Translations under genes and position numbers: made by a program
Assembly: GCA_014323925.1 (NCBI GenBank)
Contig: JACONC010000004.1
Span: 64,001 to 115,156, forward strand
DNA length: 51,156 bases
Reading direction: 5' to 3'
From: Chromatiales bacterium
GTDB taxonomy: Bacteria > Pseudomonadota > Gammaproteobacteria > Poriferisulfidales > Oxydemutatoraceae
The notes under the pieces: generated by a model
Database searches by the model: none
What the model was told of the DNA's origin: nothing
The model's input: the letters and a program-made list of their open reading frames with translations, nothing else
Shown here: in pieces, positions 18,301-28,027 of the stretch
Numbering within the stretch: position 1 is the stretch's first letter
Layout of the letters: each line of letters opens with the position of its first letter

Positions 18301-19053
18301 TTAGATTGTTGGCTGTGCTATTTTAGGTTTTACTACGCTATCGTTCCATATAGGACCTACTGGTATTATCCGAGAGACTTGCTTGGTTGCGAGTATCGCA
18401 TAGAAAGAACTACCCCATTTTAGCGAACGCCCGCAAAAGCGGGAGATTTTCCCTAGATAACCATGATGATTTTTATATCGAATCAGCGGCGGAGCAAAAT
18501 AACGCATTTCTTTTACCTTGAAGCCCAGTACTGACAGCCAATCTTTTACGCGAAAAGGACTATAGAAATGACCACACCACGGCGGATTGGCTCGCCCATG
18601 AAATTGAAACAACTTGAATAAACCTTGATAACTTATTGGATTAAAAGCAATTACCACTAGAGTACCTTCAGCAATCAGTACCCTATCTATCTCACGCAAG
18701 AACTCGTGTGGCTGTGATATAAACTCAAAAATATGATGCGCAACGAGCAAGTCTATGCTTTCGGTCGCTAAGGGTAAAGCTGAGAAATCAGCAACTAAAT
18801 CGCTAGTCGGATAGCGCGTCGCATTGACGATATTTTGTGAGCGGACGCGGCTAGCTGCCAGCAAGCCGGTATCCACTTCAAACGCAGCGATATGCGCAGC
18901 ATAATAACCCACCGCTTTTTCCAGCCACGGATGTAATGCTGGTTCAGTCTCTGCCCATAACTTGCGATTGACATCGCTTTGATACCACTCGTCCAATAGT
19001 AGCGAGTTTTGAGATGCACTACGCGCAATGCGCTTTTGCTTAAAGTTAAACAT
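18301..19053 (-). CDS. SAM-dependent methyltransferase (YafS-like)
   Basis: A class I methyltransferase of 250 residues. The N-terminal SLLLDEWYQSDVNRKLWAETE and the later LVAHHIFEFISQPHEFLREI and VVIAFNPISYQGLF match the YafS-type family found beside rnhA in gammaproteobacteria. The usual GxGxG loop is poorly kept (the equivalent region reads FEVDTGLLAASRV), so its SAM binding may be weak or atypical. It starts 2 bp after yejF-like stop. Substrate unknown. Confidence 0.8.
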   Translation of the reverse strand: MFNFKQKRIARSASQNSLLLDEWYQSDVNRKLWAETEPALHPWLEKAVGYYAAHIAAFEVDTGLLAASRVRSQNIVNATRYPTSDLVADFSALPLATESIDLLVAHHIFEFISQPHEFLREIDRVLIAEGTLVVIAFNPISYQGLFKLFQFHGRANPPWCGHFYSPFRVKDWLSVLGFKVKEMRYFAPPLIRYKNHHGYLGKISRFCGRSLKWGSSFYAILATKQVSRIIPVGPIWNDSVVKPKIAQPTI

Positions 19054-19055
19054 CG

Positions 19056-20681
19056 TTATGCTGCTGGAATAGTAGGCACTGCGGCTAATAATTCTTTGGT
19101 ATACGGATGGCTAGGGTTGGACAGCACTTTCATTGTGTCACCGTATTCTACGATTTTGCCTTTATAGATCACTAAAACTTCGTGTGCCAAGTAAGCGACT
19201 ATAGATATATCATGGGTAATAAATAAATAGCCTAGGCTGAGTTGCACCTGCAAGTTTTGGAGTAAATTGAGGATTTGCGCTTGTACCAGCACATCAAGTG
19301 CGCTAGTCGGTTCATCCCAAATAATAAATTGAGGATTTGTCGCCAGTGATCGTGCAATGCAGATCCGCTGTCGTTGCCCACCCGACAACTGATGCGGATA
19401 ACGGCGGACATAATCTGCCGGCAAAGCGACCTGTTGCAACAGTGCTTTTAATTCATCGTCCAAATTATTGCACCCTCTACATTCTAAGGCTTCACCCAAT
19501 ATCTGTGCCACAGACATCTTGGGATTCAGAGAATAAAAAGGATCTTGAAATACAATTTGTGTCTGTGCTCTAATATCAGCTACGGTCTCGGCATCGCCAT
19601 TGTTCGAAACAATGCGTATGCTACCACTCGTCGGACGGTTAAGTGCTAACAGAGCTCTAGCTATCGTTGTTTTACCGCTACCTGATTCACCAACCAATGC
19701 CAAAGTTTTTCCGCGCTTGAGCGTAAAAGAGACGCGGTCCACCGCTTTGACGGTATGTTTTCTTTGTTTTAATAATCCGCTACGCTGCTCGAAATTCACC
19801 GTTAAATCACTAATTTCTATTTTGCCATCAGTTAACTGGGTAGCAGTTATCCGTGTTTGTGGTTGCCCTTCGCAGGCTAATAAATAACCGCGCTTAGATT
19901 GGTCGGGAAGCATACTATAGAGGCTACGGGTATAATCACTACTCGCTTTCTTGAAAAATGCATCGGCATCGGCTTCTTCCAAGATACTCCCACGACGCAT
20001 CACCGCAATACGCTCAGCAATTTTGCTGACTATCGCTAGGTCGTGGGAAATGAATAGCATTGCCATGTTGCGTTGCTTGCGTAGATTATTGAGCAGTTCA
20101 AGTACTTGTGCTTGTGTCGTGACATCCAACGCGGTCGTCGGTTCATCGGCAATCAATAAAGTAGGATTTGCTGCCAGCGCCATGGCAATCATTGCGCGTT
20201 GTTTCATGCCGCCAGACAGCTGATGTGGATACGATTCAAACACTCGTTCGGGATCGGGTAATCCTACATCTTTCAATAAGTCCAGTGCGCAACTACGCGC
20301 CATCGCGCCGCGTAGTTTACGATGCAGAGCCAGCGGTTCTAAAATCTGCTTACTTATTTTCATCACTGGATTAAATGAGGTGATAGGTTCTTGAAACACC
20401 ATAGCGATCTTGGCAGTACGGTAAAAGCGCATCTGGTAGGCTGGCAGCTTTAGTAAATTAACATCACCAAGATGTATAGCGCCTGATACGATGCGTAAGT
20501 TCGGTGGCAACAGGCGCAATAATGCGAGTGCGGTCAGCGATTTACCCGACCCCGACTCACCGAGCAACGCAAAACTTTCCCCGGCAGCGATGTTAAAGCT
20601 GATGTTGTCAACCAATACGCCGCCCGCACTAGGATCGATCGTTTCAATCGTCAAATTGCGAACGCTTAACAACGGCTTCAT
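19056..20681 (-). CDS. yejF: Peptide ABC transporter ATPase, two fused nucleotide-binding domains (YejF-like)
   Basis: A 541-residue fusion of two ABC ATPases that drives oligopeptide/microcin C-type import. Both halves have Walker A (GESGSGKS and GESGSGKTT), an LSGG signature (LSGGMKQRA and LSGGQRQRI) and Walker B (LLIADEPTTALD and FIIWDEPTSALD). Oligopeptide-type C-terminal caps follow each domain. Its start overlaps the yejE stop by 4 bp. Last gene of the four-gene importer. Confidence 0.92.
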   Translation of the reverse strand: MKPLLSVRNLTIETIDPSAGGVLVDNISFNIAAGESFALLGESGSGKSLTALALLRLLPPNLRIVSGAIHLGDVNLLKLPAYQMRFYRTAKIAMVFQEPITSFNPVMKISKQILEPLALHRKLRGAMARSCALDLLKDVGLPDPERVFESYPHQLSGGMKQRAMIAMALAANPTLLIADEPTTALDVTTQAQVLELLNNLRKQRNMAMLFISHDLAIVSKIAERIAVMRRGSILEEADADAFFKKASSDYTRSLYSMLPDQSKRGYLLACEGQPQTRITATQLTDGKIEISDLTVNFEQRSGLLKQRKHTVKAVDRVSFTLKRGKTLALVGESGSGKTTIARALLALNRPTSGSIRIVSNNGDAETVADIRAQTQIVFQDPFYSLNPKMSVAQILGEALECRGCNNLDDELKALLQQVALPADYVRRYPHQLSGGQRQRICIARSLATNPQFIIWDEPTSALDVLVQAQILNLLQNLQVQLSLGYLFITHDISIVAYLAHEVLVIYKGKIVEYGDTMKVLSNPSHPYTKELLAAVPTIPAA

Positions 20682-22090
20682 TTTGCTGACTCCGCAGAAC
20701 GCGGATCAAATGCATCTCTAACACCGTCGGCGAATAGATTAGCACACAGCACCAAGCCGAATAGAAATATCATCGCCGCAAGTAATGGCCACCAGACAAT
20801 GGGTTCTCGTGCCATCTCCAAACGCGCACTGTTGATCATATTACCCCAACTGTGCATCGTCGGGTCAACACCTATATTGATATAAGATAGTACTGTCTCG
20901 GCTAGCACCAAACCGCTGAAATCCAGTGCGATAGTAATGAAAACAATATGCATCACATTCGGCAGAATATGACGCAGCAGTACCTGCCAGTGCGGAATAC
21001 CTAACACCTGCGCTGCTTCTATATAATTCATTTCTTTAATCTTCAATGTCTCGGCACGCAACAGGCGGCATAAGCCAGTCCAACTAGTGATACCAAGTAT
21101 GCCACATAAAAACAGCAATCTCAAATCAGATCGCTCGCTTAGATTGGTGAATTGTTCGGCGTTTTGATCCATATATACATTCAACATTAAAATCGCAGCC
21201 GCAACCAACAGCACACCAGGAATAGAATTCAGAGTGGTATATAGATATTGAATAACATCGTCTATCTTACCCAAGAAATAGCCAGCGCATACACCCAATA
21301 CAAGTGCAAAAGGTAACATAATCAGGGTAGTCAATGTGCCAATTAAAAATCCAGTACGGATGCTCTTAATCGCTTGATAGAGCACATCTGAACCGATTTT
21401 ATCGGTGCCAAATACATAATAGTATTGACTCAAAAAACCAACTACTGATATGACGATAATCAACGACATCATTGTCAACATCACTGCCCGCCACGGCAGT
21501 TCATGATGGTCGTGTATCAGCATAGACATTACTCGTAGCCATCGCTTATCGGCGCGCTTTGCATAGAACCAGCAGAGTAATGCATAGATTATCACTGCCC
21601 ACACTGCACCGAAAATTATGCCGTGCAAAATATGCTTAAATATATCCCAATTTTTTTGTTGATCAGGATTCTCTAGGTGAGCACCGCCGTGCTGCAAACG
21701 CGGGTAATGCTGTTTAGTCATACCGTCTGCAGTATAAAATTCTTTTACATAAGCGCGGGTTGCAAATGGAGCCGAATAACTCTTCTCGCTACGAGTGCGC
21801 AGCGACCATAGCAATTTATCCAGAGCACTCAATACTTCGTTTGAATACACTACTTCGCTATCTGCAGCGCTTTGTTCTAGTGGTTCTTGAAAATGTAGTG
21901 AGTCTAAAAATGCTACTAGGAAATAAAACACTAAAATCACCGCACAGACCATCGCTGCTTTGCTGCATAAAAGTTTCCTCCATATCGCACGCAGATGTGC
22001 GCGCGTGCGAGCGTAATAGAAATAAGCGATGAACAGCCCTATCAGAACGAAAAAGAATGCATCACTCCATAAAATAACCGGCTTAATCAT
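20678..22090 (-). CDS. yejE: Peptide ABC transporter permease (YejE-like, long form)
   Basis: Inner-membrane permease of the DppC/OppC class. At 470 residues it is well above the 341 of E. coli YejE. The extra part lies after the first helix: a periplasmic loop of about 75 residues and two more hydrophobic segments (around 148-165 and 195-215). The conserved half starts at GTDKIGSDVLYQAIKS and includes the coupling loop EAAQVLGIPHWQVLLRHILPN. It overlaps yejB and yejF by 4 bp each. Confidence 0.9.
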   Translation of the reverse strand: MIKPVILWSDAFFFVLIGLFIAYFYYARTRAHLRAIWRKLLCSKAAMVCAVILVFYFLVAFLDSLHFQEPLEQSAADSEVVYSNEVLSALDKLLWSLRTRSEKSYSAPFATRAYVKEFYTADGMTKQHYPRLQHGGAHLENPDQQKNWDIFKHILHGIIFGAVWAVIIYALLCWFYAKRADKRWLRVMSMLIHDHHELPWRAVMLTMMSLIIVISVVGFLSQYYYVFGTDKIGSDVLYQAIKSIRTGFLIGTLTTLIMLPFALVLGVCAGYFLGKIDDVIQYLYTTLNSIPGVLLVAAAILMLNVYMDQNAEQFTNLSERSDLRLLFLCGILGITSWTGLCRLLRAETLKIKEMNYIEAAQVLGIPHWQVLLRHILPNVMHIVFITIALDFSGLVLAETVLSYINIGVDPTMHSWGNMINSARLEMAREPIVWWPLLAAMIFLFGLVLCANLFADGVRDAFDPRSAESAK

Positions 22091-23064
22091 TCTAAACGCA
22101 CTCTAGGATCTACCAGGGTATAAGAAATATCAGTCAGCAGTAAACCGATGATATATAAAAACGAACCTAAGAAAACCATCGTTCGTACAATGGCAAAATC
22201 TTGGTTGGCAATCGCATCTATCGTATAGCTACCAAGACCGGGAATACCAAAGAAGGACTCTATAATCAAGCTACCCAGAAACAACAATGGCAAAATAACG
22301 ACGACGCCGGTCAGTATCGGGATCATTGCATTAGGCAATATATGATGGAATAAAATATAAAAGTCGCCGAACCCTTTAGCTTGGGCGGTGGTGACATAAT
22401 CTTTGCTGACTTCCTCGAGGAAAATAGTTCTATACCAACGACTGCCGGCACCAATGCCACTGACAACACCTACAATGACTGGTAACACAACGAATTTAAT
22501 CGCACTCAGACTGTCATCGTAGCCCGATATTGGCACCAATTTGAGTAGCTTGGCAATCAGATATTGACCACCAATGATATAAAACAGTGCCGAGATAGAC
22601 ATCAGGACCACACACAGCAACACCGAACTGAAATCTACATAAGTCGCTCTGAAGAAAACCATCAGTAATGCAAAGCTAATATTGACTAACAAACCTATCA
22701 GCAAGGTTGGCACGGCAATTGCCAAGCTCGGCCACATGCGCTGTTGGATATCGTGCGTAATGTTGCGACCATTGTCGGAGAGACCGAAATCAAACGCAAA
22801 CAGGCGTACCGATTTGACATAGAAGATGGTATCACTTAGGACACCCCAACCTTGTTGCTCGCGGTTGTATAGCAAAGGTTTGTCGTAGCCGCGCTCGCTC
22901 TTCCAAAAATCTATCTGCTCCTGTGTGACATGACGATCACCTAGGTGCATGCGAGCAATATCTTCAGGGGTGTTAACGACAAAGAATAACGCGAAGGTCA
23001 ATAGATTGACCCCTATCAGAATAGGTATCGCATAAATCACCCGGCGTAGTAAATAGTAAATCAT
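22087..23064 (-). CDS. yejB: Peptide ABC transporter permease (YejB-like)
   Basis: Permease of the DppB/OppB class, 325 residues, about six helices. It begins MIYYLLRRVIYAIPILIGVN, typical of the family, has the coupling loop TTAQAKGFGDFYILFHHILPN, and ends SYTLVDPRVRLE. It overlaps yejA and yejE by 4 bp each, so the operon should be made as one unit. Confidence 0.93.
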   Translation of the reverse strand: MIYYLLRRVIYAIPILIGVNLLTFALFFVVNTPEDIARMHLGDRHVTQEQIDFWKSERGYDKPLLYNREQQGWGVLSDTIFYVKSVRLFAFDFGLSDNGRNITHDIQQRMWPSLAIAVPTLLIGLLVNISFALLMVFFRATYVDFSSVLLCVVLMSISALFYIIGGQYLIAKLLKLVPISGYDDSLSAIKFVVLPVIVGVVSGIGAGSRWYRTIFLEEVSKDYVTTAQAKGFGDFYILFHHILPNAMIPILTGVVVILPLLFLGSLIIESFFGIPGLGSYTIDAIANQDFAIVRTMVFLGSFLYIIGLLLTDISYTLVDPRVRLE

Positions 23065-25205
23065 AATGCTGGTGCTTGTTGTCGTTTTTTATGCACATAT
23101 ATGGCTGGAATAATAAAGACGAATAGTAACAATATAAAAATGACAATCGGGCCTAACAACGGTTGGTTCCATTGTTGTTGCTTTTGCACGCGCAGTTCAC
23201 TATCTATACTATAGTATTTTAAGTTATTATGCGCCAATTGATTTGGTTTCACATTGCCTAGCCATTGGTGATACAGTGCAAAAGATTTAGGATGAAAACC
23301 CCAAATCCACGGTGCATCATAGCGTAGTAACGCAATCATCTCATCTAATAATGCTTGCCGCTCATCACCATTGGGCATGCTCCGCATACGATCAAACATT
23401 TCGTCAAATTGCGGATTTTGATAATTGGCAGAATTGGTACCTTGATTGCCAACCTTAGCATTCGGACCATAAAATAGGAATAAGAAATTCTCTGGGTCAG
23501 GATAATCAGCATTCCATCCCCAGCGGAACAACTGAGCAGTGCCTTTGCGCATTTTATCTTGGAAACGATTATAGTCGGTATTGCGTATGACCAGCTGTAC
23601 ACCTAAGTTATCAAATTGCTTGCGCAACCAGTTCAACCAGGCCTTGGCGTCTGGTCCCACACCTACCGAATCAAAATGTATAATCAACGGCTTTTGGGTT
23701 TGCTGATCGATACCGTCCTCATAGCCGGCATCGGCTAGCAGCTGTTTGGCTTCGGCAAGGGATTTGCGTTGCGCTTGTCCGTTCACCCAATCGTAAACAT
23801 AAGGATTGACTCCAGCCGCTCCTTCGCGACTGCCAAATATACCAAGCGGTAACGGACTTTGTGCTGGCAAGCCACGCTCGTTTAGGAATATTGAGATATA
23901 CTCTTCAATATCTATTGCAATAGATATTGCGCGGCGTAGTTTTCTAGCGCGCTCACCATTGCCACCGATAGTCGGATCGAGCATATTGAACCCTATATAG
24001 ATAGTCGACAATTGATAAGAAACCGATAGTTCGATACCTTTAGCAGACATATAGTCAGTTAAATCCAACTCACCCTGCTGTCCTATCTGTATCGCTTGAT
24101 CAAAGCTATCAGTACTGATGCCAGAACTGTCGTAATAGCCTTGCAGAAATTTATTCCAATACGGAATGCTCTCTTTCTCCAAGCTATAAACCACTTTATC
24201 TAAAAATGGCAATCGTTTGTTGGCATCTTGCAAAAGATTGTTTGCTTGATCTCCAAAGTCACCTTCGCTAGGATAGTAATCATCTCTAAAATTAGGATTG
24301 CGCTCCAGTATCATACGCAAATTGGGATTATTCTCAGTCATCATAAAAGCACCGCTACCGACTGGGAACCAGTCTAATACGATATTACGCTCCTGTAATA
24401 ACGGCTGATTATAAAACCGCTCTGCTTCCCACGGCATCGCCGAAAAAAATGGCATCGCAAGCCAATAAATAAATTGCGGATAGTCGCTGCTTACCGTTAT
24501 TCTATAACGATAATTATCAATCACTTCTAAGCCAGCCATTTCCTCGTTGCGCAAATCGAGCCAGGCTTTAGCGTCCTCTGCTCGGCGCAAGTCAGCGATA
24601 CGCTCACTGAATTCGGAGAAGCCAACGATATACTGGCCGAGAATACTAGCTATCGGTGAGTGAAGAACCGGATCGGCTAAGCGCTTAATCTGATATACAT
24701 AATCGGATGCGGTTAGTTCGCGCGTTGCCCAATCATCAAAATCGGCTAAGCGCTTGATTTCGGCAGCTTGCTGCTCAGAGATATTATGATATAAATAACC
24801 CTCTGCATCAGTTGCGAATGCCGGGTGCGGTTGAAACAAAATAGCCGGCTTTATTTCTACTTCGTAGACGATATAACTTGCCTGTGCCTCATCGCTGATA
24901 TTGCCTTGCGCATCGAGATAGTATAAATCTGGCATTGCGCTTGCGGTTAGCGGGACGAGTTGATAAGGTCTCTTCAAATAATGGTATTGCAACACTGGCT
25001 CGTATATTTGCCCAAGTATCGCATACTCATTGCTACTATATGCGCGCGCTGGATCTAGATGTTTAGGCCGCTCGGTGAAACTAGAATAAAGCGTATTGTC
25101 AATTGATGACTGATAAGGTTTATTCCATACCTCACCGCTACAAGCCGACAATAATAACAAGATAATCAGAGCACTGTGTTTGATGGTGTCGTGAAGCATT
25201 TGCAT
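23061..25205 (-). CDS. yejA: Peptide-binding lipoprotein of the Yej-type importer (YejA-like)
   Basis: Extracytoplasmic solute-binding protein, family 5, 714 residues. The N-terminus has a lipobox (LLSAC, Cys about residue 22), so it is probably a lipoprotein. ERPKHLDPARAYSSNEY and the YIGFNMLDPTIGG stretch are typical of peptide binders. Unusually, it ends in a second hydrophobic helix (about 685-702) followed by KKR, so the C-terminus may also be anchored. E. coli YejA is a soluble periplasmic protein. First gene of yejABEF. Confidence 0.88.
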   Translation of the reverse strand: MQMLHDTIKHSALIILLLLSACSGEVWNKPYQSSIDNTLYSSFTERPKHLDPARAYSSNEYAILGQIYEPVLQYHYLKRPYQLVPLTASAMPDLYYLDAQGNISDEAQASYIVYEVEIKPAILFQPHPAFATDAEGYLYHNISEQQAAEIKRLADFDDWATRELTASDYVYQIKRLADPVLHSPIASILGQYIVGFSEFSERIADLRRAEDAKAWLDLRNEEMAGLEVIDNYRYRITVSSDYPQFIYWLAMPFFSAMPWEAERFYNQPLLQERNIVLDWFPVGSGAFMMTENNPNLRMILERNPNFRDDYYPSEGDFGDQANNLLQDANKRLPFLDKVVYSLEKESIPYWNKFLQGYYDSSGISTDSFDQAIQIGQQGELDLTDYMSAKGIELSVSYQLSTIYIGFNMLDPTIGGNGERARKLRRAISIAIDIEEYISIFLNERGLPAQSPLPLGIFGSREGAAGVNPYVYDWVNGQAQRKSLAEAKQLLADAGYEDGIDQQTQKPLIIHFDSVGVGPDAKAWLNWLRKQFDNLGVQLVIRNTDYNRFQDKMRKGTAQLFRWGWNADYPDPENFLFLFYGPNAKVGNQGTNSANYQNPQFDEMFDRMRSMPNGDERQALLDEMIALLRYDAPWIWGFHPKSFALYHQWLGNVKPNQLAHNNLKYYSIDSELRVQKQQQWNQPLLGPIVIFILLLFVFIIPAIYVHKKRQQAPAL

Positions 25206-25425
25206 ATTATATTACTATTAGCCGCAGCCGATAATGTATAACAATCTAGCAGCCACTGATAGACTGCTCACATCAAGCTGTTATCGCAAACACAGTGCAG
25301 TTAAAAAAACTGCAGAGGATAACCTCACTGAGTAGAACCTCTCGCTGACTCTACATTTAAGTAGCACAACCAGTCATACTGACCAGTTATACTACATGTT
25401 CTAGGGTGCGGATGGTATCACGGAT

Positions 25426-25449
25426 AAAAAAAGGGGTAGATGCACTACC
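25426..25449 (-). terminator. Rho-independent terminator of pstS
   Basis: Short stem (25435-25439 with 25445-25449) followed on the minus strand by seven T (complement of 25426-25432). It lies about 50 bp past the pstS stop codon. The rest of the 294-bp gap 25206-25499 shows nothing recognisable. Confidence 0.5.
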
Positions 25450-25499
25450 TCTATGGCTTGATAATTTTCATTGTTAAATGTTATTGTGACTTTTCATTT

Positions 25500-26546
25500 T
25501 TAAAGGGTTGCTGGTAAAATTTCTAGTTGGTTTACATTGTCGATAATTTTTTTGTGCTCCATGCTATCCATAGGAATTAAACCTCTCTCTATAAGATAGC
25601 CGTCCGCACCCGTTGCCTCAGGACTAACAAATGCTTTAGCATACTCAATAATTCCTGGTACTACACCTATATGTTGCTTTTTAATATAGAAGTATAAAGA
25701 TCTAGAGATCGGATAACTACCGTCGGAAATTGTTTCAAAGACTGGGCTCACATCACCGATAATCGAACCCTGCACGACATCCATGTTCTGCTCCAAGAAA
25801 CTAAACCCGAAAACTCCAAAAGCATCGGGATTAACACTGAGCTTTTGCACGATAAGATTATCGTTTTCACCTGTTTCCACATAAACACCGTCTTCACGGA
25901 TGCTGTGACAACGCGCTTTGTAGGCATTCTTATCGCTGCTCTTCATCGCTACAATCCAGTCAAATTTTTTGCAACCACCTTCCATCGCAAGCTCTGCAAA
26001 AGCATCACGGGTGCCGGAGGTTGGTGGAGGACCTAAAACCATAATCTCCGCGTTAGGTAGATCAGGATTAACATCGCTCCACATTTTATGTGGGTTAGGC
26101 ACGAATGACTCTGAACCATCAGGATTTGGTATATCCTTGACAAGAGCTAGATAAATGTCTTTTAGGTTGATTTTCATTGCCTCAGCTTTTTTAGAATTAG
26201 CTAATACAATACCGTCATAACCTACTTTTACTTCAATAATTTCGGTTACACCGTTTCTATGGCAGCTATCAACCTCGCTTTGCTTAATACGACGAGATGC
26301 ATTGGTGATATCCGCGGTCTGTACTCCGAGTCCTGAACAAAAGAGTTTCAAACCACCGCCTGAACCAGTGGCTTCTATTTTGGGGGTTTTAAAACTTGTG
26401 GTTAAACCGAAGTGTTCAGCTACCACAGTTGCAAACGGATATACGGTAGATGAACCGACAATGGATATCTGATCTCTGGCATCGGCAGCACCGATAACAA
26501 AGAGACACAATCCAACGAAAGTTAGATAAGATCGAAGTTTTTTCAT
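25500..26546 (-). CDS. pstS: Phosphate ABC transporter substrate-binding protein
   Basis: Periplasmic phosphate-binding protein, 348 residues. I use the ATG at 26546 because GGAGTG lies just upstream; an ATG 12 bp earlier has no ribosome site. A signal peptide (MKKLRSYLTFVGLCLFVIG...ADA) is followed by ISIVGSSTVYPFA, the phosphate-binding loop. GSGGGLKLFCSG and PPTSGTRDAFAELA are conserved family segments. No pstC, pstA, pstB or phoU is adjacent. A PHO-box-like element lies upstream, and a phosphate-selective-type porin is encoded at 49205. Confidence 0.9.
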   Translation of the reverse strand: MKKLRSYLTFVGLCLFVIGAADARDQISIVGSSTVYPFATVVAEHFGLTTSFKTPKIEATGSGGGLKLFCSGLGVQTADITNASRRIKQSEVDSCHRNGVTEIIEVKVGYDGIVLANSKKAEAMKINLKDIYLALVKDIPNPDGSESFVPNPHKMWSDVNPDLPNAEIMVLGPPPTSGTRDAFAELAMEGGCKKFDWIVAMKSSDKNAYKARCHSIREDGVYVETGENDNLIVQKLSVNPDAFGVFGFSFLEQNMDVVQGSIIGDVSPVFETISDGSYPISRSLYFYIKKQHIGVVPGIIEYAKAFVSPEATGADGYLIERGLIPMDSMEHKKIIDNVNQLEILPATL

Positions 26547-26601
26547 TCCACACTCCATATTTGTTAATCATGACATTGCCACATGATGTTCGGCAATATA
26601 G

Positions 26602-26628
26602 CTATAATGACTGATAAATATGACAAGA
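26602..26628 (-). promoter_or_regulatory. PHO-box-like element and -10 upstream of pstS
   Basis: Minus-strand TTGTCATATTTATCAGTCAT contains two GTCA half-sites spaced 13 bp rather than the canonical 11. A TATA-rich -10-like stretch (TATAGCTATATT) follows at once. This arrangement would suit PhoB control, but the spacing is off. Confidence 0.3.
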
Positions 26629-26770
26629 ATATGTAAAAATGGAATTATCCTAGTTTTTGCTATCAGTAAAAGGTTTAGTCGCCGAAGATAATCAAAATGA
26701 AGATAACAGCCGATTATAAAACTATTATTTTTAGCCGTTAGCAGTAACATTTCGGTAAAATACGCTAATT

Positions 26771-28021
26771 ATGGAATATCAAATAACCGTACCCAATGTA
26801 GATGACTTTGATGTTGTCGAGATCAGCGAGATTTTAGTCGCCGTAGGTGACACCGTGAATGCCGACGATAGCGTTGTAACCTTAGAAAGTGAAAAAGCAG
26901 CTATGGAAATTCCGTCATCTGAAACAGGTGTCGTTGAACAAATACACGCCAAGGTGGGAGATCAAGTTAAGAGCGACACCCTACTGATAACATTAAAAGC
27001 AACACAAGACAAAGACGAAGCTGCACAGGACCGCGATGAAGCGGTAGTGCCTGAGCAACCTACTGCCACGCAGCCGCCGACTGAAGCAATAACCGACCAA
27101 CAAACGCGTGTTGATAAGCAAAAACCAGAACCGAAGCGCAAGCATAGTAGCACAGCACTGCGCGCAAGCCCGTCGGTTAGACGATTTGCTCGAGAATTAG
27201 GTGTTCAACTTTCGGCAGTAGCCGGAACCGGTGCTAAAGGACGCATTGTCCGAGCTGATGTAGCGCAGTACTTTCGTAGCTTAGTCTCGGCATCTGCGCC
27301 ACAAACATCACTCAAACAGGTAGATTACCGGCAATTCGGTAACACTCGCGTCGAAAGCATCGGGCGTATCCCGCGCACTGCCGCCAAGCATCTACAAAAT
27401 GCTTGGCAAACCATCCCTCATGTATGCCAGCATGGCGAAGCTGAGATCGGCAGACTTGAAGCGTATCGCCAACAGTTAAACAACGCCGATAATCGCACTG
27501 CCAAGCTAACCCTGTTGCCCTTCTTGATTAAAGCACTTGCGCTATCGCTAAAAGAACATCCACATTTTAACGCCTCGATAGACGATAGCGATACCCTATT
27601 GATTAGAGAGTATTACCATATTGGGTTTGCGGTGGATACTGATAACGGACTATTGGTGCCAGTCATACGAGACGCCGATAGCAAAGATATAGAAACAATA
27701 GCCGATGAAATATCAACCCTAGCTCAGCAAGCTAGAGACGGCAAATTGACTGCTAAGGCTATGTCTGGAGGATGCATCACGATTAGTAATTTAGGAGGTT
27801 TAGATAGCGGGGCATTCACGCCGATAATTAACGCACCCGAAGCTGCAATTTTAGGTATCAGCCGCAGCCGCATCACACCGTACTGGGACGGTAAACAATT
27901 TATAGCTAAGCATATATTACCATTGCACCTATCCTACGATCATCGTCTGAATAACGGAGTTTCTGCAGTAGTTTTTCTCAGCTATTATAGTAGTTTATTG
28001 TCTAATCCTAAAGCTTTATAA
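26771..28021 (+). CDS. aceF: Pyruvate dehydrogenase E2, dihydrolipoamide acetyltransferase
   Basis: Core of the pyruvate dehydrogenase complex, 416 residues with one lipoyl domain. The lipoyl domain is residues 1-76 with the lipoylated lysine at K42 (ESEKAAMEIP). A charged linker rich in Asp, Glu, Thr and Pro follows, then the peripheral subunit-binding domain (about 131-168, RASPSVRRFARELGV) and the catalytic domain. The active-site motif is SYDHRLNNG with H391 and N395, the same His/Asn pair as in the Azotobacter enzyme. E. coli AceF has three lipoyl domains; this one is compact. lpd follows 6 bp later. Confidence 0.93.
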   Translation: MEYQITVPNVDDFDVVEISEILVAVGDTVNADDSVVTLESEKAAMEIPSSETGVVEQIHAKVGDQVKSDTLLITLKATQDKDEAAQDRDEAVVPEQPTATQPPTEAITDQQTRVDKQKPEPKRKHSSTALRASPSVRRFARELGVQLSAVAGTGAKGRIVRADVAQYFRSLVSASAPQTSLKQVDYRQFGNTRVESIGRIPRTAAKHLQNAWQTIPHVCQHGEAEIGRLEAYRQQLNNADNRTAKLTLLPFLIKALALSLKEHPHFNASIDDSDTLLIREYYHIGFAVDTDNGLLVPVIRDADSKDIETIADEISTLAQQARDGKLTAKAMSGGCITISNLGGLDSGAFTPIINAPEAAILGISRSRITPYWDGKQFIAKHILPLHLSYDHRLNNGVSAVVFLSYYSSLLSNPKAL

Positions 28022-28027
28022 TAAATA

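Noticed and set aside
27936-27960. AceF active site reads DHRLNNG instead of DHRVIDG
   Set aside because: His/Asn is the normal pair in Azotobacter-type E2p, so this is not a lost catalytic residue.
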